Positions 38,432 through 51,330 of a DNA stretch of 64,000 nt are shown here, piece after piece (position 1 is the stretch's first letter; each line of letters starts with the position of its first letter). This DNA is from Rhyacophila brunnea. Its lineage: Eukaryota; Arthropoda; Insecta; Trichoptera; Rhyacophilidae. The stretch lies in the NCBI GenBank assembly GCA_022495005.1, contig JAGYXB010001414.1:620001-684000 (forward strand), written 5' to 3'. Under the pieces are notes generated by a model. That model searched no databases. It was given only the letters and a program-made list of their open reading frames with translations, and was not told where the DNA came from. The translations under genes were made by a program, and so were the position numbers.

Positions 38432-38621
38432 AGCGGCTCTCGTGGTGCAGTGGATAAGGCACTGGCCTTCCGCCTGAGAGTTCTGGGTTCGATTCCCGGC
38501 GAGGACACAATATTTATGTATTTTTCTCAAAGCCTGGGTGTTTGTGATTGTCCAGAATTACTAACAACCACCTTGTACGAAAACGCAAGGACATGGTTAT
38601 TATTAATTCAAAAAAAAAATT
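38432..38621 (+). mobile_element. SINE family 2 copy with tRNA-like head and 6-bp duplication
   Basis: The head GCTCTCGTGGTGCAGTGGAT, AAGGCACTGG..., ending GGGTTCGATTCCCGG, keeps a paired D stem (GTGC/GCAC), a T arm (CTGGG/CCCGG) and 6 of 7 acceptor pairs. The anticodon stem does not pair, so it is not a functional tRNA. A body with CTCAAAGCCTGGGTGTTTGT follows, then an A-run. ACACAT occurs directly before (38426-38431) and after (38622-38627), a likely target-site duplication. Confidence 0.85.
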
Positions 38622-39409
38622 ACACATTTTTCAAATCCTACTTGCCATCCCCTCCTCATTAGGTAGGTACCTACTTACCGATAGGTGGTCGGGGTTAGAA
38701 CACTTTAGTACTATAATTCTAAGAAGCGGTTCGTGTTTATTTATTTTGTAACAATGTTACGCGGAGAATTCTGTGTAGTGCGCGGCAACATTAATTCATC
38801 GGCTGCTTGGCTTCGAGGAAATTGTGCCTGCTGCATCTTTCAACTTTTATTTATCCTACCACAATTGGGTTCCGATTACAGTGGGAGCATATTCCTGAAC
38901 AAGTTTGATCAATCGAATGTATATTTGCCATGGACATCGAGTGATTGACAAAAAACTGGCCCCTGACAGCGGTCATTATTCATGCAACGGACATTCGCCC
39001 AACTGCGATTGTTTTCGACATCATATTTTATTGTATTGTAGAACCAGTTTCGTATTTTTAAAGTCTCTCTTGTTTTATCTTACAGCCGTTTGATGTGTAT
39101 AAATTATATTACCACAATCATTAGCTGTCCAATCTAGATACAAACATCGTTTTTGAACGTTTGAAAGTTTTAGTTTCATAGTAGCTTGGAGATAGATTAG
39201 TAGAAGAATTAATACTGTTTGCGACATAATAATTGATTGCCTAAATCTAAAACATTTATCACATTTCATAATGCAAACTGTGAAGTCAGTGTGATTTTTA
39301 TTCCGAAGGAATTCGTGTGTGTTCATAATATCATGCTCTGTTAATATTGTAAAGAAACGAATTTTATAATGAATATTTTAGGCATATAATCTGCTAATTG
39401 TGCACCGAT
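38622..39409. other. No gene recognised; GC-balanced stretch
   Basis: 38750-39060 is less AT-rich than its surroundings and keeps short frames open on both strands (71, 62 and 83 codons). No motif was identified. It may be an eroded transposon gene. Confidence 0.35.
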
Positions 39410-39475
39410 GGTGGTCTGGTTAATAGAGCGCCTTTCTCTGAAACCGTGGGTTAAGGATTTGAACCAGCATTTTGG
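39410..39475 (+). repeat. Possible degraded tRNA-like head
   Basis: GGTGGTCTGGTTAATAGAGC resembles an A-box region. About 45 bases later GGATTTGAACC sits where a B box would be. No family body follows that matches the two SINE families in the window. Confidence 0.25.
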
Positions 39476-40599
39476 CAAAAATGCATGTTGTTTGATTTAG
39501 TGCAAGAATCCAATAAGTTGAGCGATCATTTAAAAAAAACTATTAATAATATAACCTCCTTGTTATTGAGCCTCATACACAATATCGAACATGGTAATTT
39601 ACTTTATTTTAATTTACTAAAATAAGTCATAAGTATTTTGTTATTCTATTATTCACGGTTACAAATTCTTTTCTATAACTTTTTTTAGAATTTTTCGTAA
39701 TACCTATATCTCCAGCAAACCCTGAATAAAGTATTTCGATGCCCGTAGCGCTCTTCAAATGGTCGAATGGATCCTCAACATTTCCGCTGACGATGAACCA
39801 TTTTCTTTCTAGCTAGGTGACCAAAGAATCGTAGTACTATATTAAAACATATATTACGCTGTCTGCCCACCACAACGACTGACAGTCTCGTCTGATACCA
39901 CCACGTAAACAGTAGACAATTAATTCAATAAAACAATATTGCACTTTGCAGTTATTTAAATTTAATATTATATTTAACCTTCCTATATTTTTGATCCTAC
40001 TGTTTAAATATGTAACGAGGTTAAAACTAAAAAAAACAACATTAAAATACACACTCTTTGATTAAAAAAAACACCAAACAAACTTACATAACATGTTTTA
40101 TGAAATGTATGCCTGTTGCTACAGTATTGCAAGTAAGCAAACATGATTTTCCAGCTGACTGTCCGTCAAAGTTGAACGATTTAACTTCGTGAAGTAATAA
40201 ATAAACTTATTTGAAAACCGATTGAGGTAAAGGCGGCAAATTTAAACTATTATTATTCCGATTTTAAAACGTGACGTGAATGCTCTCCGTGGTATTTCCG
40301 GATTTCCCGGACGTTCGACACTCGATTTCCCGAATAGCTAAATCTCCACTTGCAAGTTAACCGGAAGACTCCTAGCGGACGTGAAATTTCGAAGTGTTGA
40401 CTGTGATTATATTACGTATATTCGAACGTAAAGCTTAGTAGTGACATAAATACATCTGCCCACATAACATGTATAAAAATTGTTTAAAAATTCAAAAGTT
40501 TCTAAATATATGTATGAAAACATAAAAATATTTTTATTCAGAATACTATAATTTTTATTTCGAAAAAAAGGTCATTTTTTCTTTAAGTTTTCATTTTTA
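39476..40599. other. No gene recognised
   Basis: AT-rich, with a balanced interval at 40270-40400 that carries no recognisable motif. Confidence 0.4.
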
Positions 40600-41056
40600 C
40601 ATTAAAAATAACTTTTTATAAACAACGTTTTTAAATTTTCTGTTAGTATTATAATGCTCAATATGCTCAAACTTGTACTTGATATGAAGTAAATAAAAAA
40701 CAAACAAACAAATATAGAATACCTACTGAAATGTCATTTTAACATTTCATTAAGATTTCCATAGTAACGCGCGTATATATTAATAATTTAGTTGCTAGGA
40801 CCACCTTCTTAGCAACCAATAATAGTCTTTTACTTTTTACGGATTTTTCTGGAATAACTTTCCATACACAACAGAATTAACTGAAAATTAATTCAATTCT
40901 GCTTAAAGATGGCTAAAAGTATTAAAAGAATGCATTGGCATCGTGTTCTGATATATTCTAAAAGTTTCAAATGTCTAGCTAGTCGGGAAGTCAGGAAAAT
41001 CGATTGCAAGATTTGTACTGGACAAACAAGAATACGAGCTAATAAAAACGTTGTAA
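40600..41056 (-). mobile_element. 450-bp TIR family, copy 3
   Basis: Reverse-complement copy of 37684-38167: AACTTTTTATAAACAACGTT at its left end and CGAGCTAATAAAAACGTTGT at its right end. The interior has TAGTTGCTAGGACCACCTTC and TGCATTGGCATCGTGTTC. The 78-codon frame starting at 40909 arises from this element and runs out of it, so it is not a gene. Confidence 0.8.
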
Positions 41057-41364
41057 AATACACCAAAACTACGATAATTTCGGGATCTCCATACAATTTG
41101 GAGTACTATATAAGTCCTCGAAACGAAATAATAGACTTTCTCTGATCCACCGCTAAACTTTTTTTGACCCGAAGAAATATAATAATATAAAATGTAAAAA
41201 TAATATTATTATTTGTGAAAAGCAAAAAACCTAGATGCATTTTCAACCGTACCTACTATAATTTTTGACAAAATGTCATATTTTTGGGACCGTGTACTAT
41301 AATTCGCTGACAAAAAGATGGCGACACTGACTGTGATATTAATATGTAAGTACTTATACATGTA

Positions 41365-41415
41365 ATTCAGGCGGCCAAAAGTACTCCAGCCTAGCCTGCT
41401 TTTGGCCGCCTGAAT
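41365..41415. repeat. Perfect 17-bp foldback at the LINE relic border
   Basis: ATTCAGGCGGCCAAAAG, a 17-base spacer, then CTTTTGGCCGCCTGAAT. The right arm is in-frame LINE coding sequence (reads AFGRLNN with the following bases). The left arm is an inverted duplicate of it sitting outside the relic. Confidence 0.85.
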
Positions 41416-41850
41416 AATGTCTTCAAAAATGACCTTCCACTGTGCTTAAAGCGCAACGTGTTCAACCAGTGAGTGCTTCCCGTAATCACATATGCGTGTG
41501 AAACATGAACCCTAAGTAAAAGAGAGATCCAGAAACTTAGAGTAGCATAACGTGGTATGGAGAGGTGCATGCTGGGCATAACGCGAAAGGACAATAAGAG
41601 GAATGAGTGGATAAGGAAGCAGACAAGGGTTTGCGATGTAATAGAGTTCATTAAAAGCCTCAAATGGAGATGAGCTGGACACAAAGCTCGAAGAAGAGAT
41701 AATCTTTGGACAAATTTAGTCATCCAGTGGTATTCAAGAGGTACAAAACGTCCGCAAGGTAGACCTAGAGGCCGCTGGATCGATGAAATGATATCTGCGG
41801 AAGTACGTGGCTGCGCAACGCACAGGACTGAGAGAAGTGGAATTTGGATT
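41395..41850 (+). pseudogene. RTE-like LINE ORF2 C-terminal relic
   Basis: One frame reads AFGRLNNVFKNDLPLCLKRN, VFNQ, stop, VLPVITYACET, stop, TLSKREIQKLRVA, stop, RGMERCMLGITRKDNKRNEW, IRKQTRVCDVIEFIKSLKWR, stop, AGHKARRRDNLWTNLVIQWY, then KRPQGRPRGRWIDEMIS. This is the C-terminal portion of RTE-type endonuclease/reverse transcriptases (LP..LKR.VF.QCVLPV.TYG.ETW, RVAQR.MER.MLGI..+D, LKW.WAGH). The four stops sit where C, W, Q and W are expected, each a single-base change. Minus-strand frames here are shadows. Confidence 0.88.
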
Positions 41851-44800
41851 TATAATATTATATCGAAATAATTTTCTGCCGATTAATTTACTAACAAATA
41901 TTTTACTGATTAACAATTTAAAGATTGTGAAATTGACAAATCGGTAATCTAGTCGTATCACACGTGCTGTCAATTACATAAGATTTGTAATAATAACTTA
42001 ATAATTAAGACATTTACTACATTAACATTGCAAACGTAACTGTAATTTCAGATTACGATTACCATGAAATCTAATAATTAATAACGTTAATCAAATTACT
42101 CCTTCAGTATATCGGCAGATTATTCAACAAACTTCTCAATTAAACGATGTTGAATTAAAATAAGCCCGAATACCTATTTACGTATAGGTAAATTATTAAC
42201 TTAACCCAAATATATACATTTATTATGCTAGCATTAATAATTAATGCTAGGATAATAAATGTAAATATTATAACATAAAGCCTCCTTTCTTTGAGGTTTG
42301 GCGTATATTTATTTAATCAACATTTTGAACAACACAATTAGGTCGTGCTGATTCTACTACGTACCTACTACCGTATAATATATATTATAATATATTATAT
42401 AAAATATATAAGTATGGTTAATACATTTTGTTATTCAAATAATAATAGGGTAGTGACAGAATAAATATTATGCTAATACAAATACATCATTTACGAAAAT
42501 ATTAGAAACATCCATTAGTAATATTAGAAAAAAATCGAAGAAATTAGATACCTAGACTAGGTAGGATTCAAATTAATATATTTCAGTACATATACAGTCA
42601 TATACAGTCAAAGATGTGAGCTCAAATGCCACTGTTAATTTTTTTCTAAAATGACATTGCTCTCATTCGATCACTGTCTTGACGAAATCGTGTGTCTTCC
42701 AAGCATGATTACAGCAAACTGATATTATGTTACGAGTATTTTAACATCTTAAATGTTTTCCACGCGTACCTTTTCCAAATAGACGGCAAACCAAACAATT
42801 ATCCTTGTTAAAAATTATGGTATAGGTATCACAGAAATTTTAAACTGTTGAATGCTCATAATATGCAATGTTCCTCGCGTCTTATCAATATCATGTTGTG
42901 TTTTGCAGTTGTTCGTTCATTTAAGGGGACACCATTTGTAGTTGTTCAACTACTAAGCATGTTGATATGTGTAGGTATATAGAATAATTTATAGACAGGA
43001 CTGTTTATAAAGGTTGTTTTTTTTATATACTTGTACACTGTATTATATTTTGAGGATGTATATATTTAGATAATATTTAATAGTTTTATGTCATATTAAG
43101 ACAACTACAATAAGAAAGGAACGACTAGTTAATTGAGAGGGCAAGTTTAAACTGCATGATTGGAAGGTTTGAAATCGACTCAATATTATATGATATTCGA
43201 GTGACGAGTACTAAATTCTATCTTCTGTTGATAGATGTTACTATAGTTTATTATATTTTTATCGTAATACTAACCGTTCAATATTCAACAACAGGATACA
43301 CTTTAATGGTGCTATTTCTTGGTGTAAAACTATTATATTATTTGTATTAAAATACAATATAAATTTAATATAGTGCGCTATCCAAATAATGTATTTCGAT
43401 TTTATTCAATCACATGGACAAACATTAATTAACCATGTTCATTTGAGTGGTATTCTAGATCTAAATTAAGTAATGTGGATAAAGTACATACATACTAAGA
43501 TATATTGTTGTTTATTTTAATTGATATAATATATATATTTTTTAAATGATATTCTTATACATAACCTATAATATAATTTAGTTTTTGGCCAATTGACTAG
43601 AAAAATTCTCAGGTTGGTCTTCACGCCACTAATCCTCCTCTAAAAAAGAATTATTATGAAAATAAAGAAGAAACTTAGTTTGACTACTGTACCATTTAAG
43701 CGTTACGTACAGCTTCTATGTCAAACTTAGTTTATTCGACGCGAAATGTCCGAATAAAGCATACAAATATTCATGAATGAAATACCGACATGCCATGTTG
43801 TCACGTCGCAAAACCACTGCATGCCGGTACACCAAAAATTGCATCCCCCCCAAATGGTTTTGCGGTGCATAAACAAACGCCTCGGTATTAGGATTGCGGC
43901 ATTTCTACTTACGAGGCGTACGCGAAACTGGAGACTAGATGCTGAATGGACCATTTGCTTCGCTGATATCGCATCATGAATTCAGGACATGTAGTCAAAC
44001 AAACTTCATGGAAAATTTGTCGAAGAATTCGTAACAGGGTAATGTAAAATTAAATTCACAAACCGTGAATATACTGAAAAAGTCTACATTATTATCTGCA
44101 ACTTCTGGAAAAACGTATACAGTGCCGCCCTTAATCAGAGTTAATGTACCGGTTTGTTCCATGTTTAATATTAAATTATTTACAAATTCACATTATCTGA
44201 ACCATTAAATATTTAAGATCTTTTCTAATATGCACGGCCGGTATTAGGGCAATTGGACCGATCAAAAAGCTGCGTGATCCGTTTTATATAAGGATATTAT
44301 AATATTCGCGCCCCATTCCTAGTGGCCTTCCACCTGCTAGAAAAGGCACTGCAAACATTTATATTTGCTGACGTTTAGAGCAGGCAAAAAAATCTCCTTA
44401 CTACGGAAACTACTGCAATAATGTTTTATTTTCTCCTTTTCTTATATTGTATATGTATGACATGCCTACCCCTACAAGACGTCATTACGTACAAGGATTC
44501 TTATATACTTACTGTGGATCTATCTTGTTAAACTCATAAATCTCATTCTGGTCAAAAATTAAATGTCTATTTTATAATACACTTATTGAATTACCGACTT
44601 CTCTAAGACTAAGATGCTTGCACCCATAAATGCGAATAATCATTTCAAAAAAATTATCCACAAATACTTCATAAAACCAAAATTATGTCTATACAAAGGA
44701 AAAATGTGGATCTGAAAAGAATTGGAATCGTCGTCATTATGTACAATGATAATGACGCACTAATATTTATAACTAAAATTAAACGGTTTTTACTATCTCA

Positions 44801-45782
44801 TGAAAAAATAACTTGATTATATGACGGAATGACAACACTTATAATATATTTCATTACTCGTGAATAATCAATCACAAAGTAGACTGCGAATAATATGTTG
44901 TAAAGAAAATGCGGTAATTCTTATTAAACAACAACAAAAAGATGAAATAAAATTCAGATGAATTTTCCAACCTTTGTCTATTCAAAACAAAATTAAGTAT
45001 TTGACGATGAAGTTTGCAACTGAATCGAAGTAATTACGAAGTCTGAAAACTGATTGATGAAGTAAAAATAATTGTGTTATTATCGATTGTATTTTTCCTT
45101 TGAAAATTACAACCAAAGTAAACCAGCTTTATTATAAAAACCCGAAATTTGTTTCTAAATTATATTCAGTAATTCGTTCTTTGTTATTAAGTGTTTCTTT
45201 TAACAGCTCTTTGTGGTCGTAAATTCGTTTAATTTTCCTTTATTCGCGCAGCTTTGAATCGTACTCTGAGAACTATACCAACCGATAGAAAGTGAAGCAA
45301 CTAAGTATTCACGAGGGGCCAATCATTTATAAATCCAATCAAAGTAAAGTTGGCAGTAAATTCCCGGTTATTTGACACTATTAAGACGAATTCTGAGGAC
45401 TCGCAGTCGTGGCGAATCCAATAAAGAAAAGTTTGTGAGATTCTGTCCCCTGAGGAAATCCCTCATTTTCCACAAAATGTCGAATAAAATTTCGAGGTCC
45501 TTTCAGGCGTTTCTTTACGAAATGTTTTGTTGAGAAAGTTATTTTATTTCGTTATAAAAAGCACAATACTAACTCAACTTAAATTTAACAATGCTACCGA
45601 TTAGTATTTTTCAGACTTCAAAATATAATATGACATTCCTTATCATTTAAAAAAGCTATTTTTTTTTAAATATATAATCTAATTATTTATATTATTATTA
45701 AAATTAAATACAATAAGGTTAAATGTATTGAATTATTATTAAAATACATACAGTTATAAATATAACATTTAGTATTAAGACG
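41851..45782. other. No gene recognised (3.9 kb)
   Basis: Mostly AT-rich. At 43770-43980 both strands stay open for about 70 codons in balanced-composition DNA, possibly an eroded transposon fragment of unknown family. 44230-44350 starts with CGGCCGGTATTAGGGCAATT, vaguely like a DNA-transposon end. Nothing firmer can be said. Confidence 0.35.
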
Positions 45783-46018
45783 CCCACGGTGGCCGCGCGG
45801 CTTAACGTTGGACTATCACGCCGTGGGTCCCAGGTTCAAATCCTGGGTCTGGCAAGTACACATATTGTTTTTCAATTTATATGTGAGTCAGGGTATGGAC
45901 CTAATAGGTTGAGCTCACAGTGGCTGACATCCACTTCTCGTAAAAAACAAAATCTGTTAATACAAACCTCTACTCTGTGGAGACCCATATGATCATATTA
46001 GGATCGGACATGTTCGGA
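45783..46018 (+). mobile_element. SINE family 1, full-length copy
   Basis: The head starts CCCACGGTGGCCGCGCGGCT, with B box GGTTCAAATCC. The body has GTACACATATTGTTTTTCAA, GGCTGACATCCACTTCTCGT and the tail ATGATCATATTAGGATCGGA. Same structure as 58870-59111. The frame 45789-45992 is not a gene. Confidence 0.9.
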
Positions 46019-48031
46019 AATAAGATACAATCTAAAACATTGTACCTTTCATGGTATTAATGACTATATTAATTATTAATTAATCTGGACATATTACTTT
46101 TAATAAGCGCAAGAGTATAAATGATAATACATAATTGGGTTAGGTACCAACGTTATTTTACATGAGATACGTCCCTGATAATAAATAAAAAAATCATATA
46201 TCCTTAAATGGGCTTTCCACAGAGTCATATAATAATAAATAATATAATATATTATATTTATCGTCATAAACAACTGCTACAGCACTCGGAAAATTCCAAA
46301 CAATTTAAATTTCATTATAGAAAAGGCGACATTTTTAATTCAATGAAACTCCTACGATAATAATAACGTTCCAGTATTTAGACATGTCAGGTAATTAATA
46401 GATTACAGATTTACTCGCGTCTCGGTTCAATTAACACGGGCATACGTACTCTTGCCGCTAGCTGCGTTAACCAAATATGGCCTGACACCGACCAGACTCC
46501 ACTCAGTAGGTATATCCAGCAGTCGTGACCCACACTCGGCGTTTCCTCCATATATGGAATGGCCAGAAAAATAGTATGTGAGTATTTTTCCTCGACATCC
46601 GCTTCCAGACAGAGCATAATAATATGACCACCAATAATTCGTGTATCTACAATGCTACTACAACGTCGCGGGAAAATATCCGCGAGGCCACTAGAATGAA
46701 TATTATAACAAAAATAGTTGACCCTAGTTGAGTTATCGGGGTGGACGGGAAAATAGATTTTTGCCATATATGACTTCACGTCTGAAATTGATAATTTACA
46801 GAATATTATAATCGCTTTAGTCTTCCGTAAAACACGCCTAATCACAAATACATTTTAATACAATAAATTGTATAAAAACTATTTTACACAAAAATGTCAA
46901 ATCTATTTCCAGATTAAGTCTTTCTAATTACATTTTTAAAAAAAACCGTGCTGCATGCTCCGCTCAAATGAGCTCGACACTCTTTTCATGTTTTTGATTC
47001 AAAGGTTCAAAAGATCCAAAAGTTTCCAAGCCATTGTGACAACAGGTTTTATTATACAACTCATACTATGTCGTAATAATTGGAATAACATTCACGTGGT
47101 AGAATTATGATAATTTAGAAACAATTTGTATGTTAATTCTCATCTTTTCAGTTGTCAACGGCTATTTCGGGCTATATTCTTCTTCCCTATCTTTTAAATA
47201 TATGTTTATTTGCAGACCGCCATTAATTTTCGGCTAATTGAATAAAAATGCCATTCTCTCAAGAGTGGCAATATGTATAAAGTAAAAATTAACAGCCAGT
47301 AATTAAACCAATGCTCTCCTAACGTTTTATACATAATTAAAATAAACAAAAGTCACAAAAAAATTTTTTGCTTTTATTCCCAATCATTTTTATAATGTAT
47401 GGACAGTATCCAGAGTCCAGAAGTCTGAGCTTGTGGTACACCGTTTGGGAATATCTTATCTAAACTTATATTAAATTTAAATATTCAATTGCTTGAATGC
47501 TTGAATAATATTGACAATTATATTATGCCAATAAGATAAAGCAAGATGTAACTATGTTGAGTTCCACTGCCGTGTAATGTAGCTACTGAATGTACATATT
47601 ATGCAATCGTTCCCACAAACCACGTGTCGGTAATTGATACACTCATCAGCCAATCCTGGAGCGGGGTAAATATTTGAACGTGGAATCAGGGCATACGTCC
47701 TTGACGGAACCGATGCTGAATAAATAATCTGGCCACTGAACGGACCGACAAAACCGTTCTCACATGTTTGAAGTTTGAACACATTGAAGTGTGTAATACC
47801 AATGGAGATACAAGAAAATTATCCATAGTAACTACACCGATACCAAGATTTATTTCTTCTTTTAACATCTCTTTATCAAAATGTAAAAAACTTCTACGCT
47901 ATAACATTATTAGAAGAACCCTCTGCATATAGTATAGTATCATTAATTTACATTATTACCTAAGTATAGCTAAGAATAACGGTATTTATATGATATAAAC
48001 TACAAAAGTTTTAATGACAAATATCGTATAC
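46019..48031. other. No gene recognised; 144-codon minus frame at 46845-46411
   Basis: A minus-strand frame at 46845-46411 (144 codons) lies in balanced-composition DNA and contains LEADVEEKYSHTIFLAIPYM. The plus strand is also open through part of it, which argues that low stop density rather than coding explains it. A second balanced patch is at 47550-47780. Neither matches a family I know. Confidence 0.3.
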
Positions 48032-48448
48032 CAGTGGCGAGGATTGGAGGTTGGCTGTTATAATAACTGAACCATAATAGTTTAGGTATGCTATGGGCTA
48101 TCCGACAAAATAGCGCACACTTTTTTAGTCATACTTATTTGTTTTTTGTTTAATTAAGAATACACATTACAGGTGATGATGGTTAGTTTTTTTTTAATTC
48201 ATTAAGCCCTGTCAAACCAAACCATAATCGATAAAAAATATTCTTATATTTATAACTAACTAAAATTATGAATGGTTTAATGGCATTTGTTTTTATTGTC
48301 TACTATGACTTGGATTGAATTTAAAAAACTAACAAACACTATCTAAACATTGTAGTCTTAGTATAATGAAAACAAATACATTTGACTAACAAAGTTTAGT
48401 GTGCATTATTTTCGGATGTTCACAACCTACCTCAACCCTTCGCCACTG
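48032..48448. mobile_element. 417-bp element with long TIRs
   Basis: Left end CAGTGGCGAGGATTGGAGGT. Right end, reversed, CAGTGGCGAAGGGTTGAGGT. Similarity of the arms continues for about 110-140 bases, including TAGTCATACTTATTTG versus TAGTCAAATGTATTTG and AAGAATACA versus AAGACTACA. The interior is short and non-coding. CAGTGGCG ends occur in several DNA-transposon superfamilies, so the class is left open. No clean target-site duplication is visible. Confidence 0.8.
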
Positions 48449-51254
48449 ACGTAGAATTTCATAATAATTAAATATAACGGAATTTAAATTATAGTTAATT
48501 TCAATTAATTTATTTACAGCATATCATTTTGTTATGTTCAGCAGTATTAACCTGGGTTCAATCTACTGTTCGATAAAGGCCTTCCTTAGCTCATTCCACT
48601 CTTCTCGATCCCTAGTCCATCGCTGCCATTTACATGCATTATTTTAGTACCTACATACATTAGTACCAACTACGGCACACACAACTGACGGCATTTTTCT
48701 AGCAGTTGTTTAGGGTCCAATTGCCATTTCATCTGCTTGCCAACCTTTTTCACATTGGTTTTTGTGAACTTTCCGCGTTATGTCCTACATGCAACTTTTC
48801 ATGCAACGCTGAGTACTCATAAATTAAATACATATACAAAATATTAGAGATGGGATTGGGATGAAATTTACAAAATAAAAGAAATACTAATAAATGAAAA
48901 ATAATATTTATTACCCTTTATAATATAAACAATAATTTTACAGGATATAATCATAGATAAAAATAATTATTTACAAATAAAATAATATAATTACAATCGA
49001 TAATCCATAGTATAAAAATCATTTAGCGTCTTCTGCCTTACCTTAAATATAATAGTTTTTTTTTCTTTGATTATAAAAAGCGACACAAAAATAATTTCGC
49101 TCCATGTTAGGAATGTTTACATATTTTTTTACAAACGATCAGAATTCTTTTTGAAGGCTAGAAGATGTTTTATATTGAAATACACTGATATTAATATTCC
49201 TATAAATTATGACTATTATTTATATAAAATTATATATTTCTTTCTCCCCCACATGTTACATCACAAGTATTGGAAGATTACGTTTATTGCATAATTTTGT
49301 TTTGTAACGCACGAACAATTAATTATGTTTAATATTTATTATGAAAGGTAGAGATCGACGAGTGGCAATAGTAAGGTACAACCTTAATTATTTTTAATAT
49401 ATGTAATATGTAACAATTGTGCGTCTTTAAAATTCATTGGTCATTGTAAAAATATACATGTACTCTCTTAAAATTAGAGAAAAGATGAAACTTGAACAAT
49501 TGAGAAGATAAGGTAAAAATTGTACAACACAATCGTTAGACACATGTAATATCATTATGATTTAAAAGTGTTTTGCAATATTTTCATACGTGTGCTTTTC
49601 TTATCACATTCATAATGTCACGCACTTTCGTGGCGATTTTTGTCGTTCAACTGTATGTTGAATGTTGAGCAAGAAATCGATAGGAATGAATGCTCCCGCG
49701 TATCAATTTAAGTTCAACAAAGAGTAATAATCTAGTCGGCATATATATTGTTTTTAATTCGTTTGCCTCCGTATGTTGTTCATATTATTTTAAATCGTCA
49801 ACTAAAGAAAAGATTATTTATGAAAAAGCATAAAAACCTCGTTTGTTGAGACACGTTTGAAGTGCCAATGCAAGTTGTTATCTACTTGCTCATTCAACCA
49901 GTAGGCTCAAATTTAATGATAAACGGCTTAAAGTGGAAATACCTTAATTCCATTCAATCCAACTTCAAAGTTAATCAACTTTGTTGAAATGTGGTTCCCA
50001 CTTATCAATTGACGTTTAACTGATATTTAACTACAAAAATCGCCACGAACGGCTTACCAATAAACATGCATTTATTTCACATTTAATATAATATCTGAAA
50101 CGATAATGTACCTTTTATAAGGCCGAGATGCATGGCATATCACTAAACTCTGATTAGCAAATAGTTGCGCACGCGACTTTTTTAACCAGAAATTAAAATC
50201 AACAGTTTTTGTAATATCGTGCACTTGTTTCCGACAACAAAAAATTCGTTTGTGTATTTTGAAAGAACTTCGATTTCTCGACATTCTATGCATTCTGGCC
50301 TAAGTTTGTAATGAACAAATAATATAGCATTTAGAAGCGTAATCAATTAATGATTTAGTTATTCAAACACGATTTAATAAACAAAAAATATATATAATAA
50401 ACAAATATGAACGTGGCTATTAAGAAAAGTGTGTATTTAATTTTCAACTTAAAATAATTAGATAATATTACAATAACTAGTAACTTAAATAATATTTACA
50501 AAAGGCATCACAGATAGTTTTTTGTTTAACAAAACATTTTTACATTTTAAAACAGCTACCATTGCGTTTTCTCAATAAACAACATCATTATAATATTATA
50601 ATATGCTTTTTACAATATACAGTAAATAAAGAGGTTTTCTTTATTCCAAATATGACACTAACATTTTTACCATATAATAAGGCAAGACTTATCTTTCCAT
50701 GTGTTTCTCACTATCTTAAAATTCAAGTTATTTTATTAATCGATAAAAAAAGCAATAAAAATCTGATTTTTAAAAAATTTGAACATAGCATTCATAAAAC
50801 TACGGATTTATTTTCTCATTAAATGGAAATAATTCAAAAGTCCATAAAAATCAACCGGGAAAAGTTATGAATAAGAAAAAAAATTAAATCTTGAGTGCAC
50901 TTTTATTTCCGTGACGTAAAAAAACTTTCTTGAAGTAATCAAAAATTCATTAGAAACAAATTTCAATACGATTATAACTTTTCTGTTTTACCCTTGATTA
51001 AAAAAAAACGTGTTGCGTTTGCAAAGTATAGCCGGTGTTTTAGATAAGAATACCGGTAAACAAAGGGGATAATAATTGTATTAAATAATTAATTTTAAGA
51101 GTAATCTAAAGAACATTTGGTTTTTTTTTTAAGTTTCCAAATGATTTTCTTTTACTGGAAGAAGCTATATTAAGTAATGCTTATCGATTTATTTCAAATA
51201 CGTCATTACGGATTGCACGAGACAGTAGATAAGTGTAATCCGTAGGTAAAAGTA
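48449..51254. other. No gene recognised (2.8 kb)
   Basis: AT-rich with long A/T runs. No repeat or coding feature was supported. Confidence 0.4.
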
Positions 51255-51330
51255 AATGTCATCTTTCGCTCCTAAGCGGAGTATACGGGCCTCAAAAGTT
51301 GAATTTATATTAACGGACTTAATATAACTA
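51255..51330 (-). mobile_element. SINE family 1, very diverged fragment
   Basis: CCTAAGCGGAGTATACGGGC then TATTAACGGACTT parallels the minus-strand tail CCTAATAGGATCATATGGGC, with the same GGGCCTC core and TATTAACAGATTT. It is short and degraded. Confidence 0.35.

Noticed and set aside
38434..38507. Functional tRNA gene
   Set aside because: The anticodon stem does not pair and a SINE body with target duplication follows.
38423..38662. 79-codon plus-strand frame (AVDKALAFRLRVLGSIPGED)
   Set aside because: It is the translation of a tRNA-derived SINE head, a well-known artefact.
40909..41145. 78-codon frame rich in Lys and Arg
   Set aside because: Begins inside a non-coding TIR element and runs out into unrelated sequence. 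The other two copies of the element do not keep it open.
45789..45992. 67-codon frame over a SINE
   Set aside because: Entirely inside SINE family 1. The same artefact appears at 58857-59051.
46411..46845. 144-codon minus-strand frame as a gene
   Set aside because: No family resemblance, the opposite strand is also partly open, and no splice or promoter context. Described only within the regional entry.
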